64,000 nucleotides of DNA from Acanthopleura granulata (Eukaryota; Mollusca; Polyplacophora; Chitonida; Chitonidae): contig JABBOT010000007.1 of NCBI GenBank assembly GCA_016165875.1, positions 11,000,216-11,064,215 on the forward strand, given 5' to 3'. This document shows, one piece after another, positions 34,713 through 45,245 of the stretch. Below the pieces are notes generated by a model, which made no database searches, was not told the origin of the DNA, and saw nothing but the letters and a program-made list of their open reading frames with translations. Made by a program: the position numbers and the translations under genes. The stretch's first letter is position 1. Each line of letters begins with the position of its first letter.

Positions 34713-36384
34713 TAATATGTAAATGAGCATTAAATAAGTGCTGGGCATTTTGAAAATAATCTCTTTAGAGAAAGTGGTAAAACCCAAATTGTGTTATGTT
34801 ATATTTAATTGGCCAGGATTACATGTACATAGACTTTACACAAGAAGGTCATGTTGATCAGAATGGGTCTTACCACTTTCGACAAAGGGGTGTTTTCATA
34901 ATACCAGGTGTGTTGTACAGGGTTAATGATGATTACTTCACATAATAATTGTTAGGTGTTCAAACAGATAGATAATAACCGCCAATGCCATCAGATTGGG
35001 ATCAGTGCATTTGATTCCCAGTTAACATTCAGAGGAATGTATCATGTATAATGTACAATAACTATGTTGGATGTGCTACTCGAGTTAATATGGAAATTTA
35101 GTGGAACAGCAACTGAGGAAGGAATGTTATGCGGCAGGCTTAACGAGCTGTGTTTAATTATGAGTCACCTTTTCTGTAAAGAGAAAGTTTCGCTTCACTA
35201 ATCTGGATAATCTTGGATCAGTTTTTGGTAATACCATTCCTGTTGAGTAGTCATTAGAAGTTACATGGCACATTTGAAGCAGTGTGATTACAAACATGTG
35301 ATTTTTTAATTCTTAAATGGACAAACCGAATGCATTTCCTGACAGAACCTTTTTCTTGCCCAAGCCAAGAAATCATTTTTAGGTTTGAGGCAGGAAAATG
35401 ATTGGCAAATTTCACAACTATTCCTCTGTTTTTAAAAATGCTACTGTGTTAATTGTGTACAAAGCAGTTTTTGTCCTATATCAAATAGTTGGCCCCTGTC
35501 AAAGTCCTAGTCTATTGGAAAGCATCGCCCTTGTCCTGCAGCTTATTTCCAGGCTAATGTACGTTCCTCAATTATTTCCTGACTCTGGCTAAAACTTTTT
35601 CTGCAGACCCTACACATAGTTCATAGCAAATTTTCTCCTAGACAGATCATCTTTTCTCTTCTGAAGTTTTTCAAGTTTGAAGAACTTTTTTTCCTCTAGC
35701 TTTCCGTTGATACCCTTGGGACATGCATGACCTTTAAAGTTAGAACAAAGCTTGAAGTTTCATTAACTGGTAATGTAGGAGGTGAACTTGTACTGGAGTA
35801 ATTGTCTTCTTTATGTTTCATTTATTGAACTTAGTTCTTCAATTTTCTTGCTTGCATTACCATGCAGTCTCTCCTTTCAAACAACTTTGGTGATGCGAAC
35901 CGGTATGTATGCAGAGTTGGCATATTGTCTGTATGGGCAACCAAGTGAAAATGTAATTATAGATTAGATTAAAAGGGGAGATAACTGTGGTGTCCAAATG
36001 GCTCCACTGGCCTCCTTGGGCTGCATAATGTTCCAGTCAAATAGATGTGGCAAGGATACCTTATACAGGTTGTGGTAATGTTGTTTATGTTTATGACACA
36101 GAACATCAGATTTGCATGACTCATTATTTCATGAGTATTCTAATTCATGGGAAAGTGAAGGTTAATTGCGATTGATGTATATTGACAACTGCTAAAGCGA
36201 TTGTATCCTCCATCATTTTCCTGCGTACAAAAGAAAAAACAAAAAACAAAAATGAAGCACTACTAAGTTTGATTTGACACATGTGAATATGTTTGTTAAG
36301 GACTGCCTCTGTATCTGACCACCATTTAAATGTTGCCATATTTTGCATGAAACCACGATCACTCATTTAAAGAGCTCTATCACT
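34713..36384. other. Non-coding, nothing recognised
   Basis: No supported gene or repeat family. Confidence 0.35.
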
Positions 36385-37174
36385 ACAAAGAGCCAAACTG
36401 ACATTATTGCTAGAAAAGAGCCAAAGCGGTAATATTGTCTCAGAGAGCCAAATTGACCATATTTTTTTCAAAGAGCCAAGCCAAAGAACCTGGCATGCTG
36501 ACCACATTTCTTCAAAGAGCCAAAGTGACATTGCCTCTGAGAGCCAAAGTGAAAATATTGCTTCAAAGAGCCAAAATGAACATAATGCTGCAAAGAGCAA
36601 ATAAACTAACAGTATTACTTTAAAGAGCCAAACTGACCATATTGTTTCAAAGAGCCCAGCTAAAATTGTTGCTTCTGAGAGTCAGATTGGCAATATTGTT
36701 TCAAAAACCCAAAACAAACGAAATGCATTACTTCAACAAAGCAAAACTGATCATATTGTTTTAAAGTGCCAAATTGACAGTATTACTTCAAGGGGCCAAA
36801 CTGACCACATTGCCTCTAAGAAATGAATTGATAATATTGCTTGAAAGAGGCAAACTAAAATTATTGACCATGTATATATATATATACACACACATACATA
36901 TTGTTTTTTTTTTATTTAACCAAAACTGACATCATTGTTTTGAAGATCTAAGCTGACCACATTGCTTCAAATAGCCAAACTGGCAACATTGCTTCAAAGA
37001 GCCGAAGTGGCAATATTGCTTCAAATAACCAAACAGAAGCTGACACTGTTTCTTCAAGTAGTCAAGCTGAAAATGTGGCATCATAGAGCCAGACCTAACA
37101 TATTGCTCCACTCAAAGCGAGCCAAAATGACAGTATTGTTTTACAGTGCCAGACCTAATTGTTTTAAAGAGCGA
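36385..37174 (+). repeat. 27-bp degenerate minisatellite (CAAAGAGCCAAACTGACAATATTGCTT type)
   Basis: About 25 diverged units of CAAAGAGCCAAACTGACAAT plus ATTGCTT. The array is interrupted at about 36868-36913 by a TA/CA microsatellite and a T run. Because the unit is 27 bases, short frames stay open and give nine-residue repeats on both strands (such as SQSENIASK). Stops and shifts every few units and the lack of splice logic argue against a gene. Confidence 0.88.
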
Positions 37175-37240
37175 ATCTTACTCAGTAAATGGTAAAACAT
37201 TGGGGCTATGGAGATTACTGTGAACAGACATGAATGACGA

Positions 37241-37491
37241 GGGGCACTCAGTGGCTGAGGGGGTTAATGTGCCAGCTTAGCGTAATGATCCAGGTGCCTC
37301 TCACCAGTGCAGTGACTGGGTTCAAGTCCAGCTCAAGCAGGCTTCCTCTCCAGCCATAGGTGGGAAGGTCCGCTAGCAACCTGCGGATAGTCGTAGATTT
37401 CCCCAGGGCTCTACCCGGTTTTCTCCCACAATAATGCTGTTGTAGAAGCAAAATATTCTTAGGGTCGGCGTGAAACACCAGTCAAATAAAT
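37241..37491 (+). mobile_element. SINE-A copy, near full length
   Basis: Head CACTCAGTGGCTGAGGGGGTT, then GGGTTCAAGTCCAGCTC (close to a canonical box B), CTCTCCAGCCATAGGTGGG, CCTGCGGATAGTCGTAG, CCCGGTTTTCTCCCAC and GTGAAACACCAGTCAAATAAA. No clear target duplication was found. Confidence 0.92.
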
Positions 37492-37829
37492 GTTGCTGTG
37501 TAAATTAGAATGCATGTGAAATGGAAAGCTGTGCTTGGCAGCCTAAAGCCTGCTCAAGCTAGAAATGGTTATGCACCCCAGCCTTGCAGTGGTCGGAAAC
37601 ACTGCCGGATTGAATTACATCATCAATATGTTTAATGATGTAATTCAAACACCCAGACTGAAGCCTTTTCAGAGATGGCAAACAATTGGCTGCCTGTTTC
37701 TTCACAGCCAAAGCTGAACCAAAGACTATAATGTCACTCCCAGCGCCTGTTGGCACGTGTTATGAACATTAACATTTCGATCAAGAGGGTATTGATATGT
37801 ACACGGCCTTTATGTGTAATTTGTTCGCT

Positions 37830-38063
37830 GGGCCTCCATGGCCGAAGGGGTTTGTGTGCTAGTAATGACCCAGGTGCCTCTCACCAATACGAGGTCATGC
37901 TGGCTTCCTTTCCGGCTGTACGTTGGAAAGTGGCCAGCATTGCCTGCAGATGGTTGTGGGTTTCCTTGGCTCTGTCAGGTTTTCCTCCTACACTAAAATG
38001 CTGGCAGCTGCAGTATTAGTGAAATATTCTTGAGTCCTTTGTGAACCACCAATCAAGTAAAGG
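37830..38063 (+). mobile_element. SINE-A copy, near full length, diverged
   Basis: Head GGGCCTCCATGGCCGAAGGGG, a deletion over the box-B region, then TCATGCTGGCTTCCTTTCCGG, GCAGATGGTTGTGGGTTTCC, CTGGCAGCTGCAGTATTAGTG and CACCAATCAAGTAAAG. The lost box B would leave this copy unable to be transcribed by Pol III. Confidence 0.9.
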
Positions 38064-38786
38064 AATTAATATATTCGTTAGCATTTGTGCTTTATTTGGC
38101 CAATATTGGGCACTTTGAAGTTAAACACTCCTGTTTCTGATGTTGTTCATGTATTGTTTTACACTGATAGCCTCTGGGAAAAGCAAAATGTACACCTTGA
38201 TAATTAACCTCATTAAATAAAGGTTTCACTCTTTCATTCAAAGCTGGAGGCAACAAATAATTCAGCCCTAGCAATTTCGGACAAGGAGTTTAAACAGATC
38301 TAAATTGTCTCAGTTTCTGTTGGAGACATGCTGTTGGTAACTCTATACATCAATTTTTGATCTGGAATTCTTACAAAGTCATGGGATATGCACAATGTTA
38401 GAGATACCATGAACAAAATGTGTCAGTATTACCCTTCACTCATTTAATTATGGCCAAAATGTAAAACCGGAATCTTTCAGGTAACATCAGTCTTCTTGAT
38501 GTGTACAGTTTTGCTTACTTTGATCTGTAATATCTGGGTCAATGGATATGTCATAAGGTATGAAAAGGTATTTTTGTTATATCTAGAGTGGGATATTCTT
38601 TCGACATGTGTATGATTTGGTCTAGTGATGTCATTTCTTTTTAGCATGAATACCTGTAAGGCTGAACACATGGAGCTGTGAAAGCCATGAAAGTATCATC
38701 AAATTTCAATGTCGTGCATGTAATGTTAAATTCTTAAGTGTCATCATGATTTAATGCACTGTATTATGATGAATATTTTATCTTAG
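38064..38786. other. Non-coding intron-like sequence
   Basis: No gene or repeat recognised before the acceptor ATTTTATCTTAG. Confidence 0.35.
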
Positions 38787-38889
38787 GAAGAAATTTTTGG
38801 ACAGCCATCTGAATGACAAATTTAACAGACGAGAGCTGGGGTTGCAGAATAGCACGTATTCCTCTGACATTTTGAAGTTATCGATTTAG
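38787..38889 (+). CDS. Candidate terminal coding exon of the split gene
   Basis: After the acceptor GAATATTTTATCTTAG, one base completes the AG left by the exon at 32192 (giving Arg). Then 33 codons follow, KKFLDSHLNDKFNRREL... to ...DILKLSI, and TAG at 38887-38889. The peptide is basic and hydrophilic. No good donor occurs before the stop, so it would be the last coding exon. The nearest AATAAA motifs downstream are in the AAAT tail of the SINE at 38955-39104, which could supply the poly-A signal. The model protein would be about 196 residues, or about 261 with the two optional exons. Confidence 0.3.
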
Positions 38890-38954
38890 TGGCTTCAACT
38901 GGCTGTCAAACCTGGTAAACATTGGTAATATTGTGTCATTGTTCATGTACATAT

Positions 38955-39104
38955 GTGAAGGTCTGCCAGCATCATGTAGATTGTCGTGGGTTTTCCGCAG
39001 GGCTCTGCGTGGTTTCCTCCCACTGTAATGCTGCCTGTGATTGTATGAGTAAAATTTTCTTGATTACCGCGTAAAACACCAATCAGATAAATAAATAAAT
39101 AAAT
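38955..39104 (+). mobile_element. SINE-A copy, 5'-truncated
   Basis: Begins GTGAAGGTCTGCCAGCATC and keeps TTGTCGTGGGTTTTCC, GTGGTTTCCTCCCACTGTAA, TTCTTGATTACCGCGTAAAA and a tail of AAAT repeats, which contains AATAAA motifs. It lies 66 bases after the candidate stop codon at 38889, so it may form part of a 3' untranslated region. Confidence 0.9.
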
Positions 39105-40273
39105 GTTTATGCTTAATTTAGATCGTAAATTTTGCATCCTAAGCGACCAAAGTTTAATCTCGGCTTCAAATGAGACATTCCCATTTACCGGCTGTAAACC
39201 AAAACAGACCTTCTGGATTGACAATCCCAAGACCATTTTCCAAATCAATGGTCAACAGAGTGTATAAGAAAGGCTAAGGAAAGTCTGTGAAGTATGAATT
39301 AAATTAAGGGCAGATTCATGGAAGGATAAGCAGACGCAATGAATGGTCAAGGTGGATGAATTAAATCTGTATCCAAATCGGTAAATCAGTAATTGCATGG
39401 ATTGACCTGAACTAGTTATGAAATGTTGAAAGCTTACCAAAGATGTACATCGTTTGGCTAGAAATCCTGGTGTTGGTATTTATGTCGTAAACAGAAAACT
39501 GAGCATTGGAGGATTACAGTCTTCTGAATTGAGGACACTTTCAGGTTAAAGCCTAGCTCTATGGCTTATTACAGTATCAAGGCCACATGTATATTACGAG
39601 ACGACCATCATATTGTACCTGTTGGCATAGCAGATACCTGTTTATGTGGCACTCATCAGGCTTGTAAGATAAACGCCAGGAAAAAAGATGAGAATAGAAA
39701 GAGAATACTGCGATACCATAATTAATTCCAGAAATGTCACCAGTGTGAGATTTGGCTTTTTGGCGTGAGACTATAGGAAATTAAGCTTTAATATCATCGA
39801 TGTTTTGAAAGTCAGCTGGCAACCCAAGAAATACTGGCCATGGTGGATCCAGTTTTGTGCTGATGGAATAACTATCAGCGTGAGCTGTGGGTGTGTTGTC
39901 CCAGTTTCTATGGTGATAACAAATGAATTAGCAACTTTGACATTTGGAATTGCCGTGCTGTTTGTTCTTCTAAGGCCAGCTAACCTGATTCATTTCTTTG
40001 ATGGAATTGGACATGATGACTGTTGGTACAACCTGACGACAAGCAGGGCCCAGTTGAGTGTCTGGATTAGGGCATGTTTAGTCAAGAGAGCGTACAGTCT
40101 TGGGGCATCTCCATCTTAAAGGCAATCAGCCCTGAAGTGTTTCGAGCATTTTAGCTTGAATACGACTGCACACATTGTGTGTATTTCCCTGAAGCTGTAT
40201 GCCTACAGGATAAAGGTGTTGTAGTAATGGAAATTTGTAACAGTTCTTCGTGGCTGAATTTATTTGTGTATTT
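39105..40273. other. Non-coding; one unsupported frame
   Basis: A 104-codon plus-strand frame at 39805-40119 has a hydrophobic middle (ATLTFGIAVLFVLL), but I found no ATG context, splice partner or recognised family, so it is not called. Confidence 0.35.
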
Positions 40274-40484
40274 GATTGGTGTTTCTGATGGTGCATGACA
40301 TTGACCATGTAGCATTATGGTGGGAGGAAGCTGGGCAGAACCTGACAGAACGCCATGACCATCCAGGGGTTACTAGCAAACTTTGCCATACGCATGTACA
40401 TGTATGACAGGAGAAGGAAGCCAGCATGAACTGGACTTAAACTCACAGCTCCAGCACTGGTGAAAGGCTCCTGTATGGTCATAG
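40274..40484 (-). mobile_element. SINE-A copy, minus strand, diverged
   Basis: GATTGGTGTTTCTGATGGTG, ATTATGGTGGGAGGAAGC, ATGACCATCCAGGGGTTACT, GAAGGAAGCCAGCATGAACTGG and ACTTAAACTCACAGC are in family order. The ACTCAAGAATATTTC block is lost. Confidence 0.85.
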
Positions 40485-41126
40485 TGAATTCTAGCTTGAT
40501 TATGAAGACATATGCATTTGCCTTAATCTGAAAATCTTTATGATGAAATTGTCTGGAGTAAATTAAGGGTGTGACATTACTTCATAGCTGAAAGCAGTAT
40601 ATGCCCTGATGTGCACCTTCCCCTTGCCTCTTAGCTGTCATGTGTACACACAGGATATTTATACATGTTTAAAGTTAAATGATACACTCCTGGGCATAAA
40701 TTAGTGCAACACACAAATCATATAAAGAAACTAGTTGCCACCTGTGATTCTCACAAATTCAAAAGGGAACATGAAAACAGAGGGTTTCTTTCTTCTTATT
40801 TTAGAAAAACATGTTTGCGTGGCCGATAGGGCTGAAAGGCCGAGAACAAAGGGGGAATCCCCGGGGAATACCGGTGATGTCACAGTGACGTCATGAGCAA
40901 ACCCATGTGACTACAGGGATTCCACACGATCTCGCATCAGTGGACTCCCTCACTTACTTTATATATAGAGATGAATTCCACCAGGAGGTGTGTGGGTAAA
41001 AGCTATTTGTGATAGGACTATTAAACATTCTTTGCTGCATGATTGCTTTTGTCCATCATGAAGTGGACAAATAATTACAGATGGACTTATTAACTGTGTT
41101 TGACTTATTAATTCATAAAGTCATTT
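40485..41126. other. Non-coding; short TGACGTCA-like palindrome
   Basis: Contains GTGATGTCACAGTGACGTCA at about 40872-40891. It resembles a cAMP-response-type motif but stands alone without promoter context. Confidence 0.35.
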
Positions 41127-41374
41127 AATTGGTGTTTTACGCTGTGCTCTACAATATTTGTCCTATAGAACAGCAGCCACTATTGTTTTAGGGGATAATG
41201 GTTGGGAAGCAGGCAGAACTTGCGGGAAACCCACCCATCAAGCACAGGTTGCTAGCAGACCTTACTTACGGCCAAGGAGGATGCTGGCATGAGATGCACT
41301 CACAGCAACCGCTTTGGCGAGAGGCCCTGAGTCAGTGTTCTGCGATAGCACACTAACCCCACAGAGGCCTCAGC
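41127..41374 (-). mobile_element. SINE-A copy, minus strand, near full length
   Basis: AATTGGTGTTTTACGCTGTG, AACAGCAGCCACTATTG, GGTTGCTAGCAGACCTTACT, GCACTCACAGCAACCGC and head complement CTAACCCCACAGAGGCCTCAG. It retains both ends but has many substitutions. Confidence 0.9.
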
Positions 41375-41779
41375 CATGTATTGTGTACTTAACACTTTGA
41401 GAATGGACCATTCACTTTTCATTTAATGTCAAGTAACCTACTCTTCATGCACACTCAGGAAGAGGACGGAATTTCTTAGATGACAGGCTTTTGGATTGGA
41501 TAGCTTTGAAAGACTTTTGTGCTGGCCGCATGAGATGTCCTTTTTCGAAGACATTAAATGACCTAACATGATGAAAGAGATTTGAGCCATAAACTGACTA
41601 AGGAAGGTTTCGGTGAGATTTTTATTACAATTGAAGGCCATGTGCTTGCTCCTGCTGGTTGACACGTTTGGGAATAACCCCAGGCGTATTCTGCTACCAT
41701 TTTCTCTGTGAAAATGGCTTTACAGTTTATCAGAATTGTTTCGTAATCACAAGGAAAACAGCTGATTTAACACTACTTC
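41375..41779. other. Non-coding, nothing recognised
   Basis: No supported feature. Confidence 0.35.
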
Positions 41780-42245
41780 TATATTTCCTTTACTGATACG
41801 AGTGATATTTTCATTTGGATATAACTTTTGTTATTACATTTTGATATTACACACCCAGACGCCCTGAAATCGAAAATGAAACATTTTGTTTTTATGACAT
41901 TCCAATTTGACCTCACTGGGATGATGTCATAATTCAAATCTAGTCAACTGTAAAATTCCTACTTCATGCAAGAAGACATGACGTCATACTAGACATCATG
42001 TATATGATATGTCATCCTACTGACAGGACTTTGAAGAGGTGCAGCTAAAAACACTGCTTAAAACCTTTTAACTACACAAAATCATGACATAAGTAGAATA
42101 TTTCACAGTGGTTGAATACCATAAATACTGTTCGAGTGACAGGTGGAAATGATAACTCATTCGACGCTTAGGGTCTCGTGGGTTATCATTTCCACCTGTC
42201 ACTCGAACAGTATTTATGGTATTCAACCTTCACTGGGCAATATCC
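41780..42245 (+). mobile_element. Palindrome-ended repeat (family P), copy with perfect 46-bp hairpin
   Basis: Aligned with 28950-29410. Its right part holds a perfect inverted repeat: 42111-42156 and 42182-42227 are exact reverse complements over 46 bases, with a 25-base loop at 42157-42181. A further CAGTG/CACTG pairing lies outside a two-base bulge. The arms begin GTTGAATACCATAAATACTG. No mismatches over 46 bases implies recent origin or active correction of the arms, while the body is well diverged from the other copy. Confidence 0.92.
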
Positions 42246-43104
42246 TCTATGTAGTTCACGTTTAAATGTCCCTTGGTTTGGCATACACACGAATCATTGT
42301 AGCTAGGTAAAGAATGGCTCTCCAGAGAGGTTACAAATTGTGGAGTAAAGATTATAGACAGGAAAGACTTAGGGGCACTTTTCCTACAGCTCACATTCAG
42401 TTGGACTCTCTTAATGGTGGTAGAGCTTGTGGATAGCCCATTGTTAAAGGATGGCTCCTGTGAAAAAGAAGAACAATTATGTGATGCTATCATCATACAT
42501 TCAAATTTAATAGTACAAAGCTGACGTCCTTAAAATATGTTAGTTGGTCATAACCCAACCGATCCTTCAAAACAGGGCTCTACTCATAAGTTCCTTAAAA
42601 GTTCTTAAAAATTTTTCTCTACGTGTTAGTTTCTTTAAAAACCCTACTTTTTTCCACACCAATGTAAAAAAGAAGAATTCCCTGCCAACTAACCCTGATA
42701 GGGTCAGGTTTTGCCCAACAGACAATTTTTTAAGGATGGCTCAAGTGTCGTCCTTGAGCCATTCAAGTACTTGAATGTTTGTATGAGGTGAATAAAAGCA
42801 GCTTTATTTTGCATATACAAAGTCCGTGGCCAGCTGAGTCACGCTTGGGAGGATTATATTTTTACCTTGAACAAAAGTCACAAAGCCCTAGGTTACATGT
42901 ATGACGTTGACAGACATGACAGACATGCGTTAATTACCAGCTCTGAGGGTATGAAAGTGACGAGTCATAGTGAGACAAATCAATTCATGAATGGGGTCAA
43001 TAAACTTTCTACTTAATAATATAATTTATGATGTGGTTACTTTGTATTTAGTAAACTATAAGCTACCACATTTTTTTGCATTCTTCAGTTTTTTGGGGAA
43101 ATTG
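42246..43104. other. Non-coding, nothing recognised
   Basis: No supported feature. Confidence 0.35.
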
Positions 43105-43391
43105 CAAACTGTTTGGGGTCCTCAGTGGCCGAGAGGGTTAATTATCTTGCCAGTGCAGGGTAATGACCCCGTGCATCTGACCAATGCAGTTGCTGTGAGT
43201 TCAAGTCCAGCTCATACTGGCTTTCTCTCCGGCCGTACGTGGGAAGGTCTGCCAGGAACCTGTGTATGGCCATGGGTTTCCCTCTGGCTCACCCTGGTTT
43301 CCTCCCAACATAATGCTGGCTGCCATTGCATAAGTGCAATATTCTCAAATACGGCATAAAACACTAATCAAATAAATAGATACAAACTGTT
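43105..43391 (+). mobile_element. SINE-A copy, full length with 9-bp target-site duplication
   Basis: CAAACTGTT occurs at 43105-43113 and 43383-43391, flanking the element. The head is GGGGTCCTCAGTGGCCGAGAG, box-B region GTGAGTTCAAGTCCAGCTC, then CTCTCCGGCCGTACGTGGG, GGCCATGGGTTTCCCTCTGG, ACGGCATAAAACACTAATC and an AAAT tail. Confidence 0.93.
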
Positions 43392-43585
43392 CACTGCATC
43401 TTAAATACACCTAAAATATATGAGAACCCTGCATGCGTACAACCAGTCTGCAATGGTATCTGATTTTACCTGTGTTCAACAATATCTCCAAACTTAACAC
43501 ACACAAGTATTCATTGAAATTGGTGCAATAACAACTTATTCGACAAATGTAAAGCAAGGCTGGAAACACCCTGTACTCCTCTCCG

Positions 43586-43644
43586 TCTGCACAGGTATCA
43601 ATCTGCACAGGTATCAATCTGCACAGGTATCAATCTCCACAGGT
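43586..43644 (+). repeat. 16-bp tandem repeat, about 3.6 copies
   Basis: Units of TCTGCACAGGTATCAA repeated without change, with the last copy altered (TCTCCACAGG). Confidence 0.9.
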
Positions 43645-45151
43645 AAGCTGACATGAGTATGAGAGGTCTTAGGCTCATTGAACTGGTATTGATTTCCAAT
43701 CATGGGTTACAATTCAGACACAATCATTACATAACAGACGAACTTTACAGAATCTGGCCATAGAAGAGGAAAAACCCTGTTACAATGCAGCTGGATCTTG
43801 GCTGAATATTTCACAGACAAGCTGCCGCTGATGATGTCACGCCGACTTTCTGGCCATCATACACCGCCTCTCACCCGCTTCTTGCTGCCTTCCTGACATG
43901 CCTTGGGTTTACAATCCTGCTACCTATAAAGGAATTTACTAGCCTTTTATCTTTTCTTTGTTACAAACCTCTTTACTGCAAATCCGTCGTGTTTTCCTGT
44001 AATCAGGCGAGATTGAAGCAAGTTGTTTTTCAACTTGAAAATTTCCGGCAGAATTCAAGCCTATATGGTATCAGTATTTTTTGGCATAGTCTACTGCTCT
44101 GGAGTTTCCTGATAAAAATATCAATACAGTTTAAACTAATACGCTTGTACAGAATGAGAACATACAGGCGATTGAAGTGGGTGCTGTCAGCAAGTACAAA
44201 CCTGAAAAAACCGAAATAGTTACATTCAGGCAGGGTTTTCATCCCTGACGAGGAGGCGTGCAAATCATATGGGCAGAGATTGAAACTAGCTGTCTTTTTT
44301 TGTGTGAAATTCTAAAGAATGGTTTTATTCTTTATACACGCGTTATTACCTCTGAAAAAAAATCCCATCATAACTGAAGAAATTCACAGCACACTAAGGC
44401 ACAACTTTGATACATAAATGTACATGGTTTTCATGTCATGAAATCGTATGACAATCATACGTTTAGGATGGTACCATGATACATGCATCATGATCTGATC
44501 GTACAGTGGTAAAGTAGAATTGAACAACATCCGGGCTTTCTGTACATTTTGTGACTGTGAGACTTGATAAAAAACCAACGGCAAAATGTGACAAAATCCA
44601 AATTGATTTCTCTAAATGAAAGGTTCTCTTGGACATGGTTGAGGACCTTTTCAGTTGGATACGAGATGTTTGTGAGGTGTTTAACTTGGCCATTCTATGT
44701 TGTCAGTTTTACTCCTGTTAACGATTTTTGGTGGTTATGATGCAGCAGGTTAAAATGTTCCAAAGATTAATATTTGATCCTCATGAGAACAAAACAACTT
44801 ACTTGACCATGCCAGCCGATGAATAGATTTGTTTTTATGAGACCTGTTTTAAGTATTTCAAAGATTAAAAGAAACAAACACTGAATCAGATTTATATATG
44901 TATTGATAAAGAATTCCATTCAGTCAGCGTCACTTTTTATCTTTGTGATGTAGGATGATCGAGATACCTCAGTTCAAGATAAGTCAAACACAGTGAGAAA
45001 GTTGTAGTGGAATATGCTATGGGTTTACCCCAAGATCTCAAACAAGGGGTCACCGTTTGATTGTGACGATAAAGAGGAATGTACTCCGCACACCAAGACA
45101 TGTCTCGCCTCTCAGAGTGAAAAGTGAATTTGGGGTATATTTGACGTGACA
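43645..45151. other. Non-coding, nothing recognised
   Basis: A GC-richer patch at about 43825-43925 holds only a 21-codon ATG frame. No supported gene. Confidence 0.35.
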
Positions 45152-45245
45152 TCATTTTTCCGGTTTCTCTAAAACGGCATATCCCATGGCCTCATAAGAA
45201 TTCCTGATTAAAAGGTGATTTATAGAGTTACCAAACACATCATAA
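45152..45245 (+). repeat. Dispersed repeat of unknown family (matches 5637-5730)
   Basis: Shares TTTCCGGTTTCTCTAA, CATATCCCATGGC and ATAAGAAT in the same order and orientation as the copy at 5637. Outer limits are not defined. Confidence 0.7.

Noticed and set aside
39805..40119. Small membrane protein of about 104 residues
   Set aside because: One hydrophobic stretch only, weak start context, no splice fit, no recognised family.
40872..40891. cAMP-response-type regulatory element
   Set aside because: A single TGACGTCA-like site with no nearby promoter or exon; expected by chance in 64 kb.
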